In this document: positions 35,055-45,822 of the stretch, piece by piece
How positions within the stretch are numbered: the first letter of the stretch is position 1
Layout of the letters: every line of letters begins with the position of its first letter
NCBI GenBank assembly: GCA_037974335.1
Contig: CM075741.1
Location: 32,608,497-32,672,496, forward strand
DNA from: Prionace glauca
Taxonomy: Eukaryota > Chordata > Chondrichthyes > Carcharhiniformes > Carcharhinidae
Length of the DNA stretch: 64,000 bases
Reading direction: 5' to 3'
Position numbers and translations under genes: made by a program
Notes under the pieces: generated by a model
Database searches by the model: none
Told to the model about the DNA's origin: nothing
Seen by the model: only the letters and a program-made list of their open reading frames with translations

Positions 35055-35374
35055 ATCGCTTCTTGGCCTTTTGGCTAAGATCAAGTGTAGTATTGACATG
35101 CTGTGCTTGATTGAAGTCATTAGGTTACATTTTAGCTTCATTTGAAGCAATTTTTAAAAGCGGCATCTCGGCCTTTTGCCTAAGATGCAAATGAGATCAA
35201 GCCTTGGAGGCGGAGCTATGCCTAATCCAATCAGCTTGGATCATGTAGATCAAACCCAACCAAGGCAGGAGGTGAGAGCCCTGTCTTGTCAGTTTGGATC
35301 GGGAATGTCTCAACTTGTTAAGACTCTGAATTGGACTCGATTTGATTGAATTGGAATAAAAACAAAAGAAAAGG
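35055..35374 (+). mobile_element. Full-length SINE with a U2 snRNA-derived head
   Basis: The first base aligns with U2 snRNA nucleotide 1: atcgcttcttggccttttgg then ctaagatcaagtgtagtat match U2 1-39 with one change and then diverge. A second U2-like stretch follows at 35163-35186 (gcatctcggccttttgccta). The body runs to an A-rich tail (aataaaaacaaaagaaaagg). Exact 10-bp target duplication tagtcaatga at 35045-35054 and 35375-35384. A second copy of the family lies at 40977-40807 plus 38239-38119. This is not a U2 gene: most of the snRNA, including the Sm site and 3' domain, is absent. Confidence 0.87.
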
Positions 35375-35384
35375 TAGTCAATGA

Positions 35385-36339
35385 TTTACTTCTGAGGTAT
35401 AGTGGCTATTGTTTTGTAAGCTATAAAGCTGCCAATTTTAACACAACATGGTTCCACAAAAATACAATGGTCTGTTTTAGTGATGTTATTGTTCAGCATT
35501 CTTCCATCTTTACAGAACACAGGATGGGAGACGAAGGCTAGAATTCTCTGCTGTTGTTCATCCCACCACTGCTGTCAGGAGAAATGGAGAATTTGACGTT
35601 CAGCCAAATATCCTTTCACTGCAGCGAGACAGGAGAATCCCAGATGGGGAAGACGCTGGAGAATTCTGGGCACAAAGACTGAATTTGAATCTTTGAATTG
35701 GATTAAAACCTTGATATTGTTGACTAAAAAACAGAGAGTCAGCTGCTCATTGTCAAGAATGCTAACTGTTCACAAGTCAAATGAAGAGAATTTAACAGAT
35801 GCATTCAAAGTCATGAAAGAATTTTTGATTTGATTTATTATTGTCACAATATTATTGATGACAATAATAAGTCAAACCAAATCAAAAATTTGATGTAGTA
35901 AATGGAGAAATTTTCCACTGACAGGGGATTCAGTAACCAAAGGATATTGATTTGAGGTAATTGGGAAAAGAAGCAAAAGAAGATGAGGAGAAATTATTTA
36001 ACATATGACTTGTTGAGATTTGGAATGAATTCCCTGAAAGGATGTCAAAGCAGATTTAATAGTAACTTCTAAGGAGAATCTGATAAATACTTGAAAAAAA
36101 AGTTAGAGACTGATGGTAAAAATGCCGCTGAGTGAACTTAATGGAATATTTCCTTTAAATAGCTGGTGTGGCAATCTTGCAACATATATTCTCTTTCTAT
36201 TTTGCATGTTCCAATTCCCCATTGCATTTTGCATTAGGTAATGAAGCTCTCATTCTGCCATATCTTTTAAAAGTCACTGCATTGAAATGCAGTGGGTGGA
36301 AATCTCTATTCCCACCCATGCAGGGACCAGAATTTCCTG
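35385..36339. other. Unassigned DNA with a degenerate foldback
   Basis: An imperfect inverted repeat lies at about 35828-35890 (tttttgatttgattt against aaatcaaaaa). A piece near 35538-35680 has repeat-like motifs; no gene seen. Confidence 0.4.
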
Positions 36340-37340
36340 CCTGAGTTCAATTGACCTTTCAATCATCTGTCCCACTCACTATTGATTACCGGGACCAGAG
36401 CTTTTGGGCATATGTATTTTCTATAAGAAGAAAAGTTTACTATAAGATGGGTCCCCCATTTCCTCCTATCCAGCTGGTCTTTCTGCGGCAGTGCCAAGTT
36501 AAGGAGGGCATAGCAGACCACAATAATGCAGGCAGCTCTCTGAGACCTGTATTTCAGGGGACTCCCTGCCCTGTCCAGGCACCAGAACTGCATCGTCAGC
36601 CGTCCAATTTCCTGCTAACCAGCACTTCCATTGATTCACGAACTGCGTTATAGCAAACTTCAGCGGGTGTTTGTGTCCTCTCCATTGACATCCTCTCCAT
36701 TGAAGCCACCTTATGAGGAGGTGTGCCCTGTCCCAGAGGTGCCATCCCTTGAGTCACTGCTCTTCCTCAAAAATGGCTGGGATCCACAAGTGTCCCAAGA
36801 CACATCTGTCGTGGACACTCCCTGGGAAATAGGTACAGACCTGCATGATGCATATGATATTGTAGTCATTGATGGACTGGTATCCCTCGTGGCCCTATGC
36901 TATCCTGGAGACTGTAGAGTCACATGGGTGGCAGTCGATGAGATCCTGCACCCAGGGCATGGCTGCTAATTGGGTGAATCTAGTCCTGGTCCAAGTTGGT
37001 GCAAATATGGGCTCTGGCAAATACCTGTGGGCTGCTAATTGGGAAGGGCCACAGGTCACCCATGCTGCACTGTAATGGAATAGAAATTCAGAGCAGCAGC
37101 AACCTTAAGGGAAACAGACAATTGCTGACCTCCCAGTCCATGTGGTGCCAACTCTTGCATAACCTGGTAAAGGTGATCCATCATCACCCGGGACAGATGC
37201 AGTCTTCTCCAGCACTGCAGCTGTAATATCTAGATGCAGGACGTTCAATGTTAGAAGGCCCTTTGGCGGTAGTGTCACCTCCGAGGCTCCATCATCTTCT
37301 CCTGGAAGAGCAATGGGCTCAGCCTCCTCCTCCTCTTCAT
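36340..37340 (-). pseudogene. Decayed PIF/Harbinger-type transposase
   Basis: Read on the minus strand in broken frames it gives, in order, VAAALNFYSITVQHG with DLWPFPISSPQVFARAH (like the helix-turn-helix region of Harbinger transposases), GYQSINDYNIICIMQVC, FPGSVHDR at about 36807-36829 (the family's W/FPGSxHD box with its catalytic Asp) and YNAVRESMEVLVSRKLDG (like YNRAHxxxRxxVExxxG). Several frameshifts and stops break it. Terminal inverted repeats were not found. It is a plain DNA transposon remnant, not a host gene. Confidence 0.6.
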
Positions 37341-38118
37341 GACACTGGTGCTGGCCGTGTGTAGTAACACATCAATATCACTGTTATTGGTCAATCGCAA
37401 TGAATAGAATTGTCAACTTGACTGGTTCCATGATTGCCCATGAATGCTAAACTGAAGGAAGAGAACTTCAAAGTGAGTGGTGAATATTCCTGACTTTATT
37501 CTCAACCTTCTCTACACTTCTGAGACATCCACCCATGTGCTTCCCCTTCTGAGGGCACTTCTCCACTAAGCCTCACTCCCTCCCTTTTCACACAATACCC
37601 ACTTCCCCACAGTTATCCCCCTCACCTGAATGAAGCTCGACAATCTCAGTGGTAACTAACAACCCCCTGACCATGCCCCACCCCCTACCCAAGCCAAGCA
37701 TTAGGGAACAATACAATTAAGTGCATGCATTGAGTCAATGTTTGAACCTCACGGGGTCCTCAAGGGTGTTCTCATGTCATGACCTTGAACGGGATATTGA
37801 GTTCCATATCAATGTGATCACACTAAACAGATGTTAGTATGAGCATTGGAGTTCTTTGCTTGGAATCAATGCTTCTAACTCTTTTGGATAAAGAAGTTAA
37901 ATTAAATCAAATAAAATGTGGGACCAAGTAAAAGGTGCAGCCCCTTAAAGGAATATGGCCAACATTTTCAAAAGGTTAAGAACTTGGCTCTAATCAGCAA
38001 AGGGGACATGGGAGTGTTGCCTGCATGCCTGCTGCCAGAACCCTTTAAACCAAGGGACAGCCTGGCATGAAGGGAAAGTGAGGCCTGTGAGCAACTGCAT
38101 CCCCCTGAGATGACAATT
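37341..38118. other. Unassigned DNA
   Basis: No exon or repeat supported. Confidence 0.4.
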
Positions 38119-38239
38119 TTTTTTAACCTAATCCAATCCAATCCAATCAAAGGTCAATTCAAAGTCTCACCAGTGAGACATTCCAGATCCTAGCTGACAA
38201 GGCAAGCTGGCCGCTCCTGTCTTGGGTTTGATCTACATG
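38119..38239 (-). mobile_element. U2-headed SINE copy B, 3' half
   Basis: On the minus strand: tcatgtagatcaaacccaag, ggaatgtctcac, gagactttgaattgac, then a GATTG-rich tail. It matches the 3' half of 35055-35374. The copy is split by a LINE at 38240-40806. Confidence 0.82.
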
Positions 38240-40806
38240 ATAAGAACATAAGAACATAAGAAATAGGAGCAGGAGTAGGCCATCTAGCCTTTCGAGCCTG
38301 CCCCGCCAATCAATAAGATTATGGCTGATCTGAAGTGGCTCAGTTCCACTTTCCCGCCCACTCCCCATAACCCTTAATTCCCTTGCCTACCAAAATCCTA
38401 TCTACCTGTGTCTTAAATATATTTACCGAGGTAGCCTCCACCACTTCAACGGGCAGAGAATTCCAGAGATTCACCATCCTTTGAGTGAAAAAGTTCCTCC
38501 TCAACTCCGTTCTAAACTGCACCCCCCCCCCCTTATCTTGAGGCTGTGCCCTCTAGTCCTGCTGTCCTCTCTGAGCGGGAAGAATCTCTCTACCTCTACC
38601 CTATCCATCCCCTTCATTATCTTATACATCTCAATAAGATCCCCTCTCATCCTTCTAAACTCCAACAAGTACAAACCCAGTCTATTCAGCCTCTCTTCAT
38701 AGCTCAACCCCCTCATCTCCGGTATCAGCCTAGTGAACCTCCTCTGCACTCCCTCCAGGGCCAAAATATCCTTGCGCAAGTGCGGCGACCAAAACTGCAC
38801 ACAGTACTCCAGCTGCGGCCTCACCAGTGCCCTGTACAGTTGCAGCAAGACCTCCCTACTTTTATATTCAATCCCCCTCGCTATGAAGGCCAGCATCCCA
38901 TTTGCCTTCCTGATCACCTGCTGCACCTGCAGACTGGGTTTTTGCGACTCATGCACAAGGATCCCCAGGTCCCTTCACACTGTAGCATGCTGCAGCTTTT
39001 CGCCCTTTAAATAGTAATTCCTCCTACTATTATTCCTGCCAAAGTGGATAACCTCACACTTGCTAACATTGTACTCCGTCTGCCAGGTCCTCGCCCACTC
39101 ACTCAGCCTATCTAGATCCCTCTGCAGAATTCCCATAACCTCCGCACAATTTGCTTTTCCACTTATCTTTGTGTCAACAGCAAATTTCGACACCCTACAC
39201 TCAGCCCCCTCCTCCAGATCACCTATATAAATGGTAAATAGTTGAGGCCCCAGCACCGATCCCTGCGGCACTCCACTAGTCACCAACCGCCAATCAGAAT
39301 AGCACCCATTGATATCAACTCTCTGCCTCCTATTAGACAACCAATCCTCTATCCACGCTAACACCTTACCCCCAACTCCATGCCCCCTAACCTTCTGAAG
39401 CAACCTTTTGTGCAGCATCTTATCAAACGCCTTCTGGAAATCGAGAAACACCACATCCACCAGTTCCCCTCTGTCTACCGCACTAGTCACATCCTCATAG
39501 AAATCCAATAAATGTGTCAAACACAACTTCCCCTTAACGAATCCATGCTGCGTCTGCTCTATCAAACAATTCATCTCAAGGTGCCTCGCTATTTCTTCTT
39601 TGATGGCGGATTCAAGCATTTTTCCCACAACAGACGTTAAACTAACCGGCCTATAATTCCCTGCCTTTTGCCTGCTACCCTTTTTAAACAGTGGCGTAAC
39701 ATTAGCTGTTTTCCAATCTTCCGGCACTTCCCTGGAATCCAGCGAGTTTGGAAAATAATCACTAAGGCATCCACTATCACCTCTGCCATCTCCTTTAGAA
39801 CCCTGGGATGTATTCCATCCGGTCCTGGGGACTTGTCCACCATCAGTCCCGCTAGTCGATCAAGCACTACCTCTCTAGTGACAGTAATCGCATTCAGGCC
39901 CTCAACTCCTACCATCCTTCTATCGTTAATACCCGGCAAATTATTCGCATCCTCCTCCATGAAGACCGAGGCAAAAAACTTATTTAAGGCCTCAGCCATT
40001 TCCTCATCTCCCACCACTAAATCCCCCCTCTCATCCTCTAAGGGTCCAACATTCACTCTAGCCAGCCTCCTTCTCTTTATATATTTATAAAAACTCTTGC
40101 TGTCCTTTTTTATATTTAGTGCTAGTTTAGCTTCATAGTCTATCCTTCCTCTCTTTATCATCTTCTTCGTCAATCTTTGTTGATATTTAAACCTCTCCCA
40201 ATCTTCTACTCGCCCACTACTTTTAGCCAATCTAAATGCATCAGCTTTTAATTTAATATTCTCCTTTATTTCCTTCGTTAACCACGGCTGATTATCACTT
40301 CTCCTACGATCCTTCTTTACCATCTGAAAAAATTTCTGCTGAGCACCGAAAAAGATCTCCTTAAAGATCCTCCACTGTTCCTCTGCAGTCCTACCGACCA
40401 ATCTGCACCCCCAATCTACATTCGCCAATTCGTCTCTCATCCTATCGTACTCCCCTCTGTTCAAACAGAGGACACAGGTCCGGGACCCTACTTTCTCATC
40501 CCCCAACTGCATCAAAAACTCAACCATACAATGATCGCTCTTCCCAAGAGGATCCCTCACAACAAGGTCCCTAATTCTACCTGCCTCGTTACATAACACC
40601 AGATCTAAGATAGCTCGCTCCCTCGTCAGTTCCATCACACACTGTTCAAGGAAACTATCCCGACAGCATTCCAAGTACTCTTCCTCAAGCCCACCGCGTC
40701 CGACATGGGTCAACCAATCAATATGTAGATTGAAATCCCCCATAATTTTCGCCGTTCCATTTCTGCACGCATCATTTATTTGCGTGTTTATAGCCCACCC
40801 AAGCTA
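38240..40806 (-). mobile_element. CR1-like LINE family A, longest copy (about 2.6 kb)
   Basis: Minus strand encodes the end of an endonuclease (KIMGDFNLHIDW, GKSDHCMVEFLMQ), a linker, then RT (DKSPGPDGIHPRVLKEMAEV; FLDFQKAFDK; VTSGVPQGSVLGPQLFTIYI) to the ORF2 end and (taagaaca) terminal repeats. The two long open frames (40743-39637 and 39727-38975) overlap by a frameshift near 39730. The catalytic box reads FAVD instead of FADD, so this copy's RT is dead. It splits the U2-headed SINE copy B. Confidence 0.9.
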
Positions 40807-40977
40807 ATCCAAGCTGATAGGAACAGGCATTGCACCCCTCCAGTGTTTGACCTCATTTGCATCTTAGCCAAAAGACCTAGATGCTGTTTTAAAAAATTGC
40901 TTCTAATGAAGCCTCAGGGTAATCTCATTGACTTCTATCAAGTGCAGAACTGCCGATACTACCTTTGATCTTAGCCA
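40807..40977 (-). mobile_element. U2-headed SINE copy B, 5' half
   Basis: On the minus strand: ttggctaagatcaaaggtag (U2 nucleotides about 18 on), then cttttggctaagatgcaaat (second U2-like stretch, about 40866-40848), then atcagcttggat. Its first 17 or so U2 bases are replaced by the 3' end of a Tx1-like LINE. Confidence 0.82.
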
Positions 40978-41891
40978 ATTTTTTAAATTTCAAAAATATA
41001 CTTTATTCATAAATACTCTGAAATAAACCATTGCAAAATAACATTTCTGATAATTACAAACAGTGCAAAAAAAACTGAATCATATGTCCAATACTTTACA
41101 CTGTTCAGTTACAAGACATTACAATCATTCCAGTTCAGTTCTTCAAACTATATACATTCATTACATTTCGCTGTGTGCTGTCGTTTTTACAGATTAGCAC
41201 ACAGTTACACAGTCTGAGGGTGTTCTACAGGTACTGAGCCCTCAGTCTGTTTTGGATGAAAGGCTTTAAACTGTGGCCTTTCTGTGGCGATTTCCCCAAG
41301 CTTGAGAGTATCCCCCAGCATGTCATCCTGGACCTTGGAATGTGCCTGTCTGCAACACTCGGTCAAGGACAAATGTTTGCAGTGGAAGATCGGGCAGACC
41401 AAAGTACATCCTTCACCTACTTGGTGACCCTCCAGCAGCAGTTGATATTTGTCTCAGTATGCGTCCCTGAAAACAGCCCGTAGAGCACAGAGTCCTGCGT
41501 CACCGAGCTGCTGGGAATGAAGCTTGAGAAATACCACTGCATCTCACTCCAGACCTTCAATGCTAAGACATGTTCCACAGCAAGTTTATGACCGTCTCAT
41601 CACCTCCGCAGCCATTTTGAGGGCAGCGTGTGGTAGTGTTGAGACCTCAAGCGTGCATGAAGGATCTGATGGGAAGTGCCCTTCTCACCACCAAACAAGG
41701 CAGGTTTTGGTATTTATTTGCAAGTTCTGATGATGAGGCATTCTGCCAGATGACACTGACAGTCTGCTCAGGGAATCATCCGACAGGATCCACCATTTCC
41801 TTTTCTCTCAGGACCTCGAGGACATTACACTGCTTGATCACTATGTGGTCAAAGGTGTGTTTCTGGAAAAATTTCTCCACGAAGGACAGGT
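40978..41891 (-). mobile_element. Tx1-like LINE, 3' part
   Basis: Minus strand has FVEKFFQKHTFDH and the ORF2 end, then a long 3' UTR ending gaaatttaaaaaa directly against U2 sequence. The element continues at 43999-45480, beyond an inserted CR1-like LINE. Confidence 0.7.
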
Positions 41892-43998
41892 GCTGCAATA
41901 CAATCCGACTGCTTAGAGTGTGTGGAACCAGAAGAAATGGCAGAGGTGCTTAATGAGTATTTCGCCTCAGTATTCACAGTGGAAGCTGATCCGGGAGATT
42001 TTGTTATGGATTTGCAGCAGATGGAAAAGATTGAATACGTGAATATTAAGGAGGAGGACGTGTTGGAACTTTTGAATTCTATCAAGGTAGATAAGTCACC
42101 TGGACCAGATGGGATGTACCCCACGATACTGTGGGAGGCGAGGGAAGAGATTGCGGAGCCCCTGGCGATGATCTTTGCATCGTCAATGGAGACGGGAGAG
42201 GTTCCAGAGGATTGGAGGATTGCGGATATAGTTCCTATTTTCAAGAAAGGGAACAGAGATAGCCCGGGAAATTACCGACCGGTGAGTCTGACCTCAGTGG
42301 TTGGTAAGCTGATGGAAAGGCTTCTGAGGGACAAGATTTACGAACATTTGGAGAGGTTTGACATGATCAGGAATAGTCAGCATGGATTTGTCAAGGGCAG
42401 GTCGTGCCTTACAAGCCTAGTTGAGTTCTTCGATAATGTGACTGAACACATTGACGAAGGAAGTGCCGTGGACGTAGTGTACATGGACTTCAGCAAGGCG
42501 TTTGATAAGGTCCCCCATGCAAGACTTCTTGAGAAGGTGAGAGGGCATGGGATCCAAGGGCCTTTGGCCTTGTGGATCCAGAACTGGCTTGCCTGCAGAA
42601 AAAAGTCTGACAACACCAGGTTTTAGTCCAACCGATTTATTTGATAATATTCTCACAAGCTTTCGAGGGTGCTGCCTCTTTGTCAAGTGAATGGAGAGTT
42701 CTGGCCTCAGACAGACAGAGCATACAAAGTACAGACAGTTGCTGATGCAGAACTGTCAGCAACTGTCTGTACTTTGTATGCTCTGTCTGTCTGAGGCCAG
42801 AACTCTCCATTCACTTGACAAAGAGGCAGCACCCTCGAAAGCTTGTGAGAATATTATCAAATAAATCGGTTGGACTAAAACCTGGTGTTGTCAGACTTTT
42901 TACTGTGTTTACGCCAGTCCAACGCCGGCATACCCACATCTTGCCTGCAGAAGGCAGAGAGTGGTTGTGGATGGGGCTTTTTCTGAATGGAGGTCAGTCA
43001 CCAGCAGAGTGCCTCACGGATCTGTTCTGGGACCCTTGCTGTTTGTCATTTTCATAAATGACCTGGATGAGGAAGTGGAGGGATGGGTAAGTAAGTTCGC
43101 TGATGACACGAAGGTCGGTGGTGTTGTGGATAGTCTGGAAGGATGGCAAAAGTTGCAGCAGGACATAGATAGAATGCAGGATTGGGCGGAGAAGTGGCAG
43201 ATGGACTTCAACGCGGATAAATGCGTAGTTGTCCACTTTGGCAGAACCAACAGGATGAACGAGTACACTATCAAGGGCAGAAGTCTGAGTAGTGTTGAAG
43301 AGCAGAAGGATCTAGGGGTCTGGGTCCACAGGACTCTTAAATCGGCCTCACAGGTGGAGGAGGTGGTCAAGAAGGCGTATGGTGTACTGGCCTTCATTAA
43401 TCGAGGGATTGAGTTTAGGAGTCGGGAGGTAATGCTGCAACTTTGTAAGACCCTTGTCAGGCCTCATTTAGAGTATTGTGCGCAGTTCTGGTCGCCTCAC
43501 TATAGGAAAGATGTAGAAGCTATTGAGAGGGTACAGAGGAGATTTACAAGGATGTTGCCTGGACTGGGAGGAATGCCTTATGAAGTTAGTTTGAGGAAGC
43601 TGGGACTCTTTTCCCTGGAGAGACGAAGGTTGAGAGGCGACCTGATAGAAGTTTACAAGATGTTGAGAGGAATAGATAGGGTGGACTCTCAGAGGCTATT
43701 TCCCCGGGTTGAAATGGCTGCGACGAGAGGACACAGATTTAAGGTACAGGGAGGGAAGTTCAGAAGTGAAGTTAGGGGTAAGTTTTTCACTCAGAGGGTG
43801 GTGAGTGAATGGAATCGGCTGCCGTCAGTGGTGGTGGAGGCGAACTCGCTGGGGTCTTTTAAAAGACTTCTGGATGAGTATATGGGGTTTAATAGATTGA
43901 GGGTTATAGATAGGTCTGTAGGTTGGTAGGTGTTGATGTGATTGGCACAACCCGTGAGCCGAAGGGCCTGTTTGTGCTGTAGTGTTCTATGTTCTATG
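41892..43998 (+). mobile_element. CR1-like LINE family B, split by a palindrome
   Basis: Two good frames: 41922-42626 (DKSPGPDGMYPTILWEAREE; YRPVSLTSVVGKLMERLL; YMDFSKAFDK) and 42961-43929 (GSVLGPLLFVIF; KFADDTKVGG; FFTQRVVSEWNRLPSVVVE). They are interrupted only by the 339-bp palindromic element at 42601-42939. 3' end ttctatgttctatgttcta. The copy is young-looking and lacks the endonuclease. Confidence 0.92.
42601..42939 (+). mobile_element. Palindromic (foldback) element, copy 2: perfect 145-bp arms
   Basis: Arms 42601-42745 and 42756-42900 are exact reverse complements at all 145 positions around a 10-nt loop (tgcagaactg). A 39-nt unpaired tail follows (acgccagtccaacgccggca core). Flanked by a 13-bp duplication cttgcctgcagaa at 42588-42600 and 42940-42952, inserted in LINE family B. 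Confidence 0.95.
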
Positions 43999-45480
43999 TT
44001 CTATATTATGCAGCAGTGGGGCCAGACCCATCCTCCGTAACATTTGGGACAGGTAGAACCTCAAAAGGTATTGGCACTTAGTGTTAACATAGCGAGGATC
44101 TACAGACAGCTTGATGCAGCCACACACAAAGGTGGCCATCAGGATGAGGGTGGTGTTGGGAACATTTTTCCCTCCATTCTCCAGAGATTTATGCATTGTT
44201 TCCCTCTGGACATGATCCATCTTTGATCTCCAGATAAATTTGAAGATGGCCTGGGTCACTGCTGCTGCATAAGATTTGGGAATGGACCAGACCTGTGCCA
44301 CATACAACGAAACAGACAGTAACTTACACCGGATGACCAGGTTTTTGCAAGTGATAGAGAGGGACCGTTGTTCCCACAAGCCTAATTCTTGCCTTACTTG
44401 ATGAGGTGCTCTTCCCAGTTTTGTCTCACGCGCCCACCCCACCAAACCATAATCCCTGCACCTTGAGGTAGTCTGCCTGGATGGTGAAGGGGACAAAGGA
44501 TCTGTCAGCCCAGTTCCCAAAGAACATAGCTTCGCTCTTGCTCTGATTGACTTTGGTCTCAAGGTCAGCTCGAATTGCTCACAGACTTGGAGGAGCCTGT
44601 GAACAGACGACAGGTCTGAGCAGAAGACAGCCAAGTCATCCATGCAGAGCAGGCTTTGACCTACGTATCTCCGCTGCTTGAGATGGGAACCCCTTTAGTG
44701 CCTGAGTCCTTTCTGATGGATTCAGCAAAGGATTCAATGCAACACACAAAAAGGATGGACAAGAGAGGGCAGCCCTGCCTGACTCCAGACTTGATGTGAA
44801 AATTATCTGATTCCCACCCTTTGACTGAGACTGCGCTACTGATGTCTGTGTAGAGCAGCTGGATCCAATTGCTGATTCCTTACCCAAAGCCCATTTTGGA
44901 GAGCACATCCATCATGTATCTATGTGATATTCTGTCAAACGCCTTCTTCTGGTCTAGGCTGATGAGGCAGGTGTCCACCTGCCTGTCCTGCATATACGCA
45001 ATCGTATCCCTGAGTAGCACAAGGCTATCAGAGATCTTCCTGTCAGATTTGATCAGGATGGATCACTGACCCCAGCGTAGACTTGACCCGGTTGGCGATG
45101 ACCTTGGCCAGAATTTTATAGTCCATGTTCAACAGTGAAATGTGTCACCAATTTCTTCCCTTTCCCCCTTTTGCTTGTAGATGAAGGTATGATGCCTTTC
45201 CTCATGGATTCTGCCTTCCAGAAACATACTCTCAGTATACTTCCAGCGGGTCTGGGTCTGTCACGTCCCACAACGCCGTCGCTTCCAGGAGTTTTACCCT
45301 TCTGAAAGTACTCAACGGCCTTTGTCAGCTCATCCAGAGATACCGGTCTGTCCAGACTCTCCCGCTCACTGAACACGCTGCACCCAGCCCCAAATTGAAC
45401 TTATCTGAGTCCCTCCTGTGTCCTCTCCATTGCCCCCTCTGTGACTGGCATCAGTCAGGTAAGGGTGACCTGAGTGCTTA
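43999..45480 (-). mobile_element. Tx1-like LINE, RT and C-terminal part
   Basis: Minus strand reads KTPGSDGVV (RT entry), then MDDLAVFCSDLSSVHRLLQV (the catalytic box region is degenerate: MDDLAV in place of (Y/A)DD), LVIRCKLLSVSLYVAQVW, IFKFIWRSKMDHVQRETMH and NVPNTTLILMATFVCGCIKL, all recalling Tx1/L1-Tx elements. 5' end uncertain, 45400-45560. Confidence 0.75.
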
Positions 45481-45822
45481 CCTCCAATAGCCCCTTTGAA
45501 GGTGAAGTTGCCAGGTTCATGTTTTGTAAAACTGTTGTAAAGCCCACAGCCGTGATGTCACTGACTAAATATTCAGTGAGGAGGGAAAGTCCCAGAGTGT
45601 GTGACCGCTAATCACGTGCCAATATATTAAATTAAGGTTCCTGGACTCCTGCAGCCTTCTTCAGTTACTCCATTAGCAAGTGTTGTTGAAAATTGGAAAT
45701 CGTAATCTTGCCAGCGAGGTTCGTGTTTTCTGATTCTCTCCAGATTTTGCACTCGAGTCAGCGATTCTGTGCACAGCTGACACCGGTTCAAAATCGCCCA
45801 CATTAGGAGTGGAAAATGTGGC
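45481..45822. other. Unassigned DNA between LINEs
   Basis: Nothing supported; part may be the 5' edge of the Tx1-like LINE. Confidence 0.35.

Noticed and set aside
35055-35100. Functional U2 snRNA gene
   Set aside because: Only about 39 nt of U2 are kept; branch-site-pairing region onward, Sm site and 3' domain are missing, and it is part of a SINE.
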